The notes beneath the pieces were generated by a model. The model was not told the origin of the DNA. It made no database searches and was given only the letters and a program-made list of their open reading frames with translations. Below, in pieces: positions 1 through 6,960 of a stretch of DNA of 11,688 nt. Position numbers and translations under genes: made by a program. Numbering within the stretch: position 1 is the first letter of the stretch; each line of letters opens with the position of its first letter. Origin of the DNA: CAJPNN01 sp041844735 (GTDB lineage: Bacteria; Bacillota; Clostridia; Peptostreptococcales; Anaerovoracaceae); the NCBI GenBank assembly GCA_041844735.1, contig JBGZBP010000042.1, positions 1-11,688 on the forward strand, given 5' to 3'.

Positions 1-56
1 GTGATTAGAGTAAAATCTAACCACCTTTTTTGTTTGTAAAAAAGAAGGAGGTAAAA

Positions 57-345
57 ATGCGAATAAATGATTTTCATAGCATTTTGGAGCTTGTAAAACA
101 AGGCAAACTGTTTCAAGAAACAGAGATGTCAACGAGGTCAATCTTTGGAGATTTGATAAGGAAGCTCATAGGGATATCTTAAAGGAAATGATAACAAGTG
201 AGGGATATGAGGAAAGCGAAAGTACACTTGAAAATATATTTTCTTTGGTAGATATTTTAAAGCGGTTAAAGAAAAATATGAAATGATAAAGCCGGACGAT
301 ATTAGAATATATACTGAGGAAATGTTTGAAAAAAATCAATGTTAA
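57..345 (+). pseudogene. Frameshifted small gene of unknown function
   Basis: A very good ribosome binding site (AAGAAGGAGG, ending at base 51) precedes the ATG at 57, but that frame stops at 180-182 after 41 codons. Protein-like sequence continues in a second frame (from about base 116; residues such as NEVNLWRFDKEAHRDIL) and then in a third (from about base 256; AVKEKYEMIKPDDIRIYTEE) to TAA at 343-345. Each switch fits loss of one base, the first near the AAGAAACAGAG at 115-125 and the second in the T-run at 255-258. Restoring both gives about 96 residues of a soluble, charged, helical-looking protein with no signal peptide. I do not recognise the family. It could be a decayed gene or an assembly error in homopolymers. 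The terminator just downstream supports it having been a real transcribed gene. Confidence 0.6.
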
Positions 346-366
346 AGCTGAAGCATGTTTAATTAG

Positions 367-393
367 ACAGAGAGGAACGACCTCTCTGTTTTT
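367..393 (+). terminator. Rho-independent terminator
   Basis: A perfect 9-bp stem, ACAGAGAGG (367-375) with CCTCTCTGT (381-389), closes a five-base loop and is followed by more T residues (390-393). It lies 22 bases after the last stop of the broken small gene and separates that transcription unit from the surface-protein genes. Confidence 0.85.
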
Positions 394-453
394 GATTGTG
401 GTATCCTATAGGCTTGTTTTATGAACAAATTCTTGAAAAAATAACAAAACGGG

Positions 454-482
454 TTGCAATATTCTAAGAACTATTGTAGAAC
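454..482 (+). promoter_or_regulatory. Probable sigma-A promoter of the first surface-protein gene
   Basis: TTGCAA (454-459) as -35 and TAGAAC (477-482) as -10 are separated by 17 bases. The -10 is weak (4 of 6 to TATAAT). The -35 region sits in GGTTGCAATATT, which recurs with the same spacing at 3253-3264 upstream of the second unit. The predicted transcript has a leader of about 105 nt. Because the open frame upstream of 595 begins inside this -35 element, the 595 start is preferred. Confidence 0.55.
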
Positions 483-594
483 AGAAGGAGAAGGATTTTG
501 GGAGCACCGAAGATATAAATTTGGTTTAACAGAACGGAATCGGTATCTTACAAAAAGCATATTGACTAACTGCACATTTGACAAGGAGGAAACC

Positions 595-2976
595 ATGAAA
601 AGAAAACTGATGGCATATATGTTAACATTCACGTTGGTACTATCAGTTATACCCGTGATATCGACTGCTCAAGGGGATTTGAGCAGCAATGGGAGCTCGG
701 GAGCATCCAAGGCAACGGTAGAGCTCGTATATATGGAATATAACATGGGGGTTAGTGACGCAAATATTTCCACGCAACCGGGTGAGAGCACCGTTAAAAC
801 TGCGAGAACGAACCTTAGGGCGGGTGAGGAGTTTTTGGTAGGGATAAGGATAAAAGATATAAAAAATATTCCTGAATCAAAGCAAGGAATGTATGGAGCA
901 AATTTCACTATAAAGTATGACCCTGAAATATTGGAATGTGAGGATAAAGAGCATTTGACAGCGTATGCATCTCACAGAGTTGCGACAGCGGACAATGTGC
1001 TTTACCAAAAAAATGGAGGTAAGGCCCCATATAAAATAGTCGCAGATGCGATGGGAATAGTTAAAGATAGAAATGTGACAGGAGAATCAGACGGCTGCAC
1101 AGCAAAAGTCAATATAGCTTTTAACTATAAGGATGCTTTGTCGGATCCGACTTATACAGGACTGGAAAATGTTTTGGTGGGAGCGGTCAAGTTTAAGGTG
1201 AGGAAAGTTCCCGGCAAAGGCAAGAAAGTGCTGGGATTTGCCCTGAAAAGTGCAGCAGAAGGAGGGGATAGCGGTTTTCAGACCACGGGATTCGGCAGAG
1301 GGAATTCGGCAGGAGCATATGAACTGGCCAAGTTGAGTTACGATACAAGGCAGATATATAATTTTAGAGACGCAGGTGTAGATATATTTCCGTCAGGTGT
1401 AGGAACAGAGGGGAAAGTGAACTTGTACATGGATTTCTTAGGGGCAGAGCAAGAAAATGCACATCCGGAACCCGGACAGCAGCAGCCGGTAAAAGGGTTA
1501 AGAGTAAATGATGTTTTTTGGGTAGGAATAAGAGTGTCCGACATGACGAAAGACAATTGGCCGGCGCTTGAAAATCATGGAATAGAAACATGGATTATGA
1601 CATTGAATTTTGATAAACAATTCATAAAACCTTACACAAGATGGAATTATCAGATGCAATCCGACGCCGGTCAAGAAACAAAAAACTTCAAGGACAGCGT
1701 CAAAAAATACTCCTTCGGTGAAGATGGATGGCCTCGGGGATATGATTGGATAGAAGGAACAAGCATAGAGCAGGACTGTAAATTTGATAAAGCGGAAGGC
1801 ACGGTGATTACCAATAAGGCGACTTCACGAGGTATGAGGTTAGGTGTAGGGATAAATGTAGCGGAACACAAAAATCCGGAAATGAGATTTTATCAAAATG
1901 ATAATCCTGCAGACATGTATCTTTATAAAATACCGTTTATAGTGGATAGCATACCACAGAATGGAGAGAAAGTTTTAGAAATATCATTCGAGCCTGAGAG
2001 CATGAATGTTTCGTTTATGAATGATGATGAAACATTGGACACTGTATGGACGGGGCTTTGGGAACCACTGGGATATCATGAAAAAACATTTGAACAGAAC
2101 ATGCGAAACTGGTTCTATTTTCACGGCAACTTGGACTTATTCCCTGCAGGAGAGGCGGTAAATACCGATGGGTTGAAATATGGTAATTCCCCATATGGAT
2201 TGATAATGGCGGATGTAAACATTTCGGACGAACAGAAAGAAAGCTACAAGCAAAGTTTTGTTGCAAATAGGTACTCGTTTGTAGAAGGAAAGGTTCCTGA
2301 AGGCGGACAAACAGGCATAAAATATAGACCTGATGCATGGGAGAGTAAGAATTACGATAAAGATCCTTTTGCAGTTTTTGCATACTCCGGAGAAAGCTTT
2401 ACAGATCCGGGGCTCGACTCCCCGAAAAAGTCTGATGGAAGTGCTGTGCAGGAGGCGGAAGTAAAAAGAAGTATTGAAGTGGACGTAATTCCATCAAGGC
2501 AGTCAGGAGGTGCCTCTGTAAATCCTGCTCCGGGAACATCCGGGGTGGCAAGCTTGGAAGAAATGGCAAAAGAGTCAAGGGAGCTCATGGCAAGACTAAA
2601 CTCGGAACAAGCTCGAAGCATAGTCCTAAGCAACGGGTATAGCGAATTGCAAATAGACGATTTGAAAGCGCTAAATATAAGACCGGGAATTTATACGCTG
2701 AAATATGAATATCCGGATGTTGACGGAAAACCCGCAATCATAAAACAAAGAAAGATAATAATGTTATACAAAAGAGGAGATGCAAATCTGTCCGGAGAAA
2801 TTAATGGCGTGGACTCTAATATGGTACTGGATAGATTTTTAACTCCTCAGATTCTTGGTAAAAGCATGAAAGATACTGCGGTAGAAAGAGGATTTTACAG
2901 GCTATATAAATATAGAATCTGTGATGTCAACATGGATGGAAATGTTAATGCTGTGGATGCGCTATCACTACAGTGA
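595..2976 (+). CDS. Secreted cohesin-like / Ig-like / dockerin-like surface protein (793 aa)
   Basis: The ATG at 595 is chosen because AAGGAGG (583-589) lies five bases upstream and a signal peptide starts there (KRK, a hydrophobic core, likely cleavage STA|QG after residue 25). The frame is open back to 454, but that part overlaps the promoter. Two cohesin-like beta-sandwich modules follow, at about residues 41-267 and 275-520. The first has the cohesin-style pattern GEEFLVGIRIKDI then ANFTIKYDPEILE, and each ends in a LFPAGE-like or IFPSG-like string. Next come YGNSPYG (529-535), NYDKDPFA, an Ig-like domain of DUF5011 type (FTDPG at 602-606, IRPG at 695-698, YEYPDVDG) interrupted by a probable helical insert, and two dockerin-type calcium loops starting at D729 and D777. 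The chain ends five residues after the last loop aspartate, so the final dockerin helix is missing. There is no visible sortase or S-layer anchor. Likely an extracellular structural or adhesive protein; ligand unknown. Confidence 0.85.
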   Translation: MKRKLMAYMLTFTLVLSVIPVISTAQGDLSSNGSSGASKATVELVYMEYNMGVSDANISTQPGESTVKTARTNLRAGEEFLVGIRIKDIKNIPESKQGMYGANFTIKYDPEILECEDKEHLTAYASHRVATADNVLYQKNGGKAPYKIVADAMGIVKDRNVTGESDGCTAKVNIAFNYKDALSDPTYTGLENVLVGAVKFKVRKVPGKGKKVLGFALKSAAEGGDSGFQTTGFGRGNSAGAYELAKLSYDTRQIYNFRDAGVDIFPSGVGTEGKVNLYMDFLGAEQENAHPEPGQQQPVKGLRVNDVFWVGIRVSDMTKDNWPALENHGIETWIMTLNFDKQFIKPYTRWNYQMQSDAGQETKNFKDSVKKYSFGEDGWPRGYDWIEGTSIEQDCKFDKAEGTVITNKATSRGMRLGVGINVAEHKNPEMRFYQNDNPADMYLYKIPFIVDSIPQNGEKVLEISFEPESMNVSFMNDDETLDTVWTGLWEPLGYHEKTFEQNMRNWFYFHGNLDLFPAGEAVNTDGLKYGNSPYGLIMADVNISDEQKESYKQSFVANRYSFVEGKVPEGGQTGIKYRPDAWESKNYDKDPFAVFAYSGESFTDPGLDSPKKSDGSAVQEAEVKRSIEVDVIPSRQSGGASVNPAPGTSGVASLEEMAKESRELMARLNSEQARSIVLSNGYSELQIDDLKALNIRPGIYTLKYEYPDVDGKPAIIKQRKIIMLYKRGDANLSGEINGVDSNMVLDRFLTPQILGKSMKDTAVERGFYRLYKYRICDVNMDGNVNAVDALSLQ
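2179..2976 (+). repeat. Shared C-terminal module, copy 1 (YGNSPYG-Ig-dockerin-like)
   Basis: This block of the first surface protein is paralogous to blocks at 6176-6943 and 8272-9099. Copy 1 is closest to copy 2: both carry YGNSPYGLIM, NYDKD, FTDPGL, KKxDGSAVQ and a YKYRxCDVN second calcium loop. The 20 bases at 2432-2451 are identical to 6444-6463. Confidence 0.85.
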
Positions 2977-3182
2977 AGAACACAAAGAAAAAGAAATGGA
3001 TAGGGAAATAGGTGTTGATGTATACTCAGGAAGTGGAATAAGCACATTAAATAAAGGAACTGTTAGAAATGAAAAATAAAGCTATGTTTATGTGTATTAT
3101 AACAAATAATGGGAACAAATAACCCATAAACCTGTATGTCGACCAAAAAAGCGGAGCACACACCTGTCCTAGTGGTTGGAAG

Positions 3183-3194
3183 TAATACGTATTA
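3183..3194. promoter_or_regulatory. Perfect 12-base palindrome TAATACGTATTA
   Basis: The sequence is its own reverse complement and lies about 60 bases upstream of the -35 element at 3255. It could be an operator for a dimeric regulator, but AT-rich palindromes of this length can occur by chance and no second copy was seen near the first promoter. Confidence 0.25.
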
Positions 3195-3254
3195 ACAAAA
3201 TATAAAGAAACATACAAAATCTCGTATAAAATCATGCTAAAGGACTGAAACTGG

Positions 3255-3283
3255 TTGCAATATTACCATTCGTACTGTATTAT
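3255..3283 (+). promoter_or_regulatory. Probable sigma-A promoter of the three-gene unit
   Basis: TTGCAA (3255-3260) and TATTAT (3278-3283) are separated by exactly 17 bases. This is a better -10 than at the first promoter. The -35 lies in the same GGTTGCAATATT string. Transcription would start near 3290, giving about 140 nt of leader before the ATG at 3431. Confidence 0.65.
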
Positions 3284-3384
3284 AGAGATAATATACAAGG
3301 GCGAGAACTCGGCTTTTTACAGCTTTTGAGCAATTCGGAGGCACGCGGAGCACGGTCCCGACCATAAAGGACAGGGTGGGTCGA

Positions 3385-3408
3385 CGTATAAGAACGTATA
3401 AGGTATAA
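3385..3408 (+). repeat. Short direct repeats in the leader (GTATAA x3)
   Basis: CGTATAAG occurs at 3385-3392 and 3395-3402, followed by GTATAA at 3403-3408, a few bases before the ribosome binding site (AAGAGG, 3417-3422). The spacing near 10 then 7 bases could suit a DNA- or RNA-binding protein, but the function is unknown. Confidence 0.35.
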
Positions 3409-3430
3409 AAAGGCGGAAGAGGTTGGAAAT

Positions 3431-6400
3431 ATGGACTCTACAGGAACACAACAAACAGATCTACAAAAAACAGACCAACAAAAAATAGGCCAACGTAATT
3501 CGGGACAGCAGAGAATGTTTGTGACCTTGGTGATCATAGTTGCTTTGATTGCAGGAACTATGATTTTTGCATTTGGAGAGACACCGAAACTGGTGTTTAA
3601 AGGTGTGAAAATGAGAGCGGCACAGAACGGAAGTGTGCAGGCTTTGGTTGAGTTACATTTGAGAGAATTTGAAGGAGTAGGGGCAGGATTTACCATGGCA
3701 TACGACTCAAACTACGTGGAACCTTCAGATTACAACACGAATGATCCGGCGGCATCGGGCGTTGCATCAGGAGTAGTTGAGATTAATTCAAATGCATTTC
3801 CTAAAGGTTTGATTAAAACAGCAGGAGTTAAGCCGGGTGAGCTTGATGTGGGCATTATCACGGACCCCAGAGTGAGCGACGAAGAGAATGGGGAACATAT
3901 TATAGATAAGAAATATGAAATTCCGGCAGAGACACCGGATAAGCCAAGCACGCACACCGGTACATATAAAATTATTAAGACAACAACACCGGAGGGAGTT
4001 AAGATTGCTACCCTCAGTTTTAATGTCAAAAATCCTCAGGCTTTTGCAAAGCTTAGCAGGCAGGAGCTGGAAGGAATATTCAAAATAAAAGGGGAGCCGT
4101 CAGAGCAAAAAGCTCTTTGGTTGAATCATATAGATCCGTCAAAATATTACCCGGAAAGATTTAACGGTACCGAAGAAAACCTTGCATACGAATTTGACAT
4201 TGAAAATACGATAGCGAGGGTGACACCGGTTAGAAAGGACAGCGTTGTTTCGGCTGCGGCGATTTATGAGAGAGGAACGGAAGAAGATCTCGTTCGCTAC
4301 CTGAATGACCACTTAAGAGATGTGGTGATTGAGTATGCAGATGGAGCAAAAGTTCTGGATAAAATCACATGGGGTGACCCGGACAAGGATTACAAATTTG
4401 AGGATTGGCAACACGGAAAGACGTGGAATGTAAAGGGTGGCGTCAGATACACGGCAACCCAGAAATATAATGACGATATAAGCGTTTCGGTAACCGTTAA
4501 GGTAGAGACGGTAAAACTTACAGGATACAAAGTATCGAAACCTTATGCCGCATACAAGCCGACGGCAAAACCGACAGCTAAAAAGGATTTGGAATTACCA
4601 AGCAGTGCACAGCTGATATTTGATGTTGTGGAGCCGGCTACGATGGGATATGTAGTTCCAATTGCCCTTGATTCGTGGGAACAGTCGGAGCCGAACAAAG
4701 CAGATAAAGATTTCTTTACATCAAACGACAATCAGAAATACAAATTTACGGCTGCAATGAACAATATAAATGCACCACAGTGGGCTACGATAGAGGCTGA
4801 CTCCGTCAGCGTTTACAGGGAAGTGTCGGATGTAAATCCGCCTACACTTGATCAAAACAATGTTACAGCTGTAGTACAGGATGACGGAACGCTTGTTATC
4901 ACTGTCAAAAAAGTCGGAGGAGTTATGGACTTTCCGACGGGAACGGACTTTGAGATTAAGATGCCTAACGGAGAGGTGATAGATAAAAATAACTACACCG
5001 GTCCGAGAGATGTATATAAAGTAGACCTTAATGACCCGGCGAACGGTATGGCGAAGATTACCATAAAAAATGGAAATGTGGACTACAACGAGGCTCAAAA
5101 GAGGTTGCAGACGTACATAAATCTTGGAAACAGGGTAGGTGAATACAGCATGTCGGTGGAAGTGCCGAATATGCCGAAGAGTAATGAAATACCGTTCTCT
5201 ACAGTTCCAAGAAAGAATATATACACAGGGGGTAATGATGCAGGCGGAGCAGGCTATGCATTTGATTATTCCGACACAAAAAAAGATTTGATGAAATTCC
5301 ATGCAGGAGACACTCTTAACACGACTGTAAGGTTATGGGGTGAGGATCGGGTGACTACCACATACGCAGGAGATATCGGAAGAGAACCGGGAGCACTTAA
5401 CACGGTTAAGGTGGATGCATGGACGCTGGAGTCCGGAGACCCTAATGCAGAGGGCAGCATTGTCGTATATAAGGGACAGTTGTCGACAACGACATATGCC
5501 GGATACGGTCAGGTGCAGAACGAGGATGCAAAATACATTAAGTTAAGTCTTTATGTAGAAAAGGCAAGACCTGATGAAGAAAAAATTGAGATGGTAGAGA
5601 ATATTCCTGACTACACATTTGATACGCAAAGAACAGGATATGGCAAGGCGGACTTGCGAGAAAAAGAATTCACAATTACGAACACAGGCGAGACGGATAT
5701 AAGAGGACTGTCATTGGATATTAATTCCGATGAGTTTATTGTTCTCAATAATCCGGTGTACTATCTTAAAAAAGGTGAAAGCACTACTTTCAGCATAATA
5801 CCGAAAGTAGGATTGACTACGGGAAGTCACGTGGCGGAGGTTACGATTAAGTCAAACAGGACAGCGGAACTTTCAAAATTCAGAATCACACAAAATGTTG
5901 AAGACAAGGATTTGTTCAGAGTGGAAGTGAGATCGAACGATCCTAAGATGGGAACCGCTAAAGTGCTTGGGGGATATACTTACTCCAAGGGTGCAACGGT
6001 TACTATAGAAGCGACACCGCTGGAAAAAAATGTTTTCGTAAAATGGTCACAGATGCACTCGGGAGATTTGGTGCAGTTTGCAGGAGAGACTTCCGCAAAT
6101 ACGACATTTAAAATGCCGGGCAATGACGTCATCATTATAGCGGAGTTTGCGTCATCAGAGCTTTATACATTTGAGTATGGCAACTCGCCATACGGACTAA
6201 TCATGAGAGATGACAGTTTGTCTGCTGATGATAAAAGAGAATATAAGGAATCATTTGATAATAATAAAAATTCATTTATAGACGGTAAGGTGCCGAGTGG
6301 AGGCACGGCAGGCATCAGATACAGGGAAGATGCATGGGGTGAAAAAGGAAAAGTCACCAAGAATTATGATAAAGACGAGAATGCACTTTTCATATATTCA

Positions 6401-6943
6401 GGAGAAAACTTTACGGATCCCGGACTTAAGGATGTAAAGAAGACTGATGGAAGTGCTGTGCAGCAGAATGAAGTGACCAGGAGAATAACAGTTGATGTTA
6501 TAGACCCGGGAACCTATGGATCTTTGCACGACCAGTTCAAGTCGTGTGCATCCAGAGTTATACAGCTGGGAATGGGATATGATAAAAAAGAGATGAGTGA
6601 GCTTAGTGCACTTATCATCAGACCGGGAGTATACCAAATGGAATACGAGTACGAAGATGCACCGGGACATACTACTATAGCTGTAAGACCTGTGATAGTT
6701 CTCAGCAAATTGGGGGACGTCAACCTTTCCAAGACTACAGACACAGATGATGCAAAATGCATATACGATAGATATAAAAAACGTATGCCATATGAAAGAT
6801 TAGGGGAATACGTCGCAAATGCAAGACTTTACAAGTACAGAGTATGCGATGTTAACGGGGATGGAAACGTTAATGCGGTAGATGCACATAAAATAGAAAA
6901 ATCATCGAATAGTTTGAAGCAATATTATATGCGGATTAATTAG
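3431..6943 (+). CDS. Large secreted multidomain surface protein with dockerin-like C terminus (1170 aa)
   Basis: The ATG at 3431 has AAGAGG eight bases upstream. The N terminus is odd: about 28 Gln/Thr-rich hydrophilic residues precede one hydrophobic segment (29-48, MFVTLVIIVALIAG...), so it may be a long-n-region signal peptide or a membrane anchor. A diverged cohesin-like region follows (about 55-260; FTMAYDSNYVEP), then an Ig-like domain (about 287-363), a KPTAKPTAKK linker and some 350 residues of mostly beta-looking sequence I do not recognise. Next is an ASH-type Ig domain (about 727-822; ITNTGETDI, LKKGESTTFSI, then SNR) and a diverged InlB-type repeat (about 830-910; TPLEKNVFVKW, KMPGNDVIIIAEF). 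The end is the shared module: YGNSPYG (916-922), NYDKD, FTDPG (994-998), IRPG (1063-1066), and calcium loops at D1096 and D1140 with a complete final helix. It is first gene of a probable operon; the next start is 17 bases after its stop. Probably an extracellular scaffold or adhesin. Confidence 0.85.
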   Translation: MDSTGTQQTDLQKTDQQKIGQRNSGQQRMFVTLVIIVALIAGTMIFAFGETPKLVFKGVKMRAAQNGSVQALVELHLREFEGVGAGFTMAYDSNYVEPSDYNTNDPAASGVASGVVEINSNAFPKGLIKTAGVKPGELDVGIITDPRVSDEENGEHIIDKKYEIPAETPDKPSTHTGTYKIIKTTTPEGVKIATLSFNVKNPQAFAKLSRQELEGIFKIKGEPSEQKALWLNHIDPSKYYPERFNGTEENLAYEFDIENTIARVTPVRKDSVVSAAAIYERGTEEDLVRYLNDHLRDVVIEYADGAKVLDKITWGDPDKDYKFEDWQHGKTWNVKGGVRYTATQKYNDDISVSVTVKVETVKLTGYKVSKPYAAYKPTAKPTAKKDLELPSSAQLIFDVVEPATMGYVVPIALDSWEQSEPNKADKDFFTSNDNQKYKFTAAMNNINAPQWATIEADSVSVYREVSDVNPPTLDQNNVTAVVQDDGTLVITVKKVGGVMDFPTGTDFEIKMPNGEVIDKNNYTGPRDVYKVDLNDPANGMAKITIKNGNVDYNEAQKRLQTYINLGNRVGEYSMSVEVPNMPKSNEIPFSTVPRKNIYTGGNDAGGAGYAFDYSDTKKDLMKFHAGDTLNTTVRLWGEDRVTTTYAGDIGREPGALNTVKVDAWTLESGDPNAEGSIVVYKGQLSTTTYAGYGQVQNEDAKYIKLSLYVEKARPDEEKIEMVENIPDYTFDTQRTGYGKADLREKEFTITNTGETDIRGLSLDINSDEFIVLNNPVYYLKKGESTTFSIIPKVGLTTGSHVAEVTIKSNRTAELSKFRITQNVEDKDLFRVEVRSNDPKMGTAKVLGGYTYSKGATVTIEATPLEKNVFVKWSQMHSGDLVQFAGETSANTTFKMPGNDVIIIAEFASSELYTFEYGNSPYGLIMRDDSLSADDKREYKESFDNNKNSFIDGKVPSGGTAGIRYREDAWGEKGKVTKNYDKDENALFIYSGENFTDPGLKDVKKTDGSAVQQNEVTRRITVDVIDPGTYGSLHDQFKSCASRVIQLGMGYDKKEMSELSALIIRPGVYQMEYEYEDAPGHTTIAVRPVIVLSKLGDVNLSKTTDTDDAKCIYDRYKKRMPYERLGEYVANARLYKYRVCDVNGDGNVNAVDAHKIEKSSNSLKQYYMRIN
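6176..6943 (+). repeat. Shared C-terminal module, copy 2
   Basis: Paralogue of 2179-2976 and 8272-9099. It keeps every signature of copy 1 and also has the final helix after the second calcium loop (HKIEKSSNSLKQYY), which copy 1 lacks. Confidence 0.85.
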
Positions 6944-6960
6944 TAGGGGAGGTTGATTAC

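Larger units (their letters stand above)
2977..3430 (+). other. Intergenic region and leader of the second unit
   Basis: No convincing gene is present. The first 103 bases stay open in the frame +1 relative to the upstream gene (to TAA at 3077-3079). No strong intrinsic terminator is visible after 2976, so some read-through into the next genes is possible. The region holds a 12-base palindrome (3183-3194), a promoter (3255-3283) and a leader of about 140 nt with three GTATAA repeats. Confidence 0.6.

Noticed and set aside
22..51. Hairpin masking the ribosome binding site of the broken small gene (CTTTTTT with AAAAAAG)
   Set aside because: The pairing is almost all A-T, about seven pairs, and leaves the GGAGG unpaired.
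483..518. Leader peptide from a TTG at 498 after AAGGAG
   Set aside because: It would encode only six residues and the site lies almost at the predicted transcription start.
454..594. N-terminal extension of the first surface protein (TTG start at 454)
   Set aside because: The TTG is part of the predicted -35 box, the extension has no export features, and a perfect ribosome binding site and signal peptide start at 595.
3136..3195. 19-codon open frame (MSTKKAEHTPVLVV...) as a signalling peptide
   Set aside because: There is no ribosome binding site, no export or processing signal, and the length is within chance expectation.
3047..3235. Minus-strand hydrophobic 62-codon frame
   Set aside because: No ribosome binding site before its ATG and no recognisable protein; hydrophobicity follows from AT-rich intergenic sequence.
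3301..3316. GCGAGAACTCGGC followed by TTTTT as an attenuator or terminator
   Set aside because: The stem would be only four base pairs with a two-base loop, too weak to fold as a terminator.
4721..5302. Minus-strand 193-codon open frame
   Set aside because: It lies wholly opposite a well-supported coding frame, has a low-quality composition rich in His/Ile/Tyr/Arg, and no ribosome binding site was seen.
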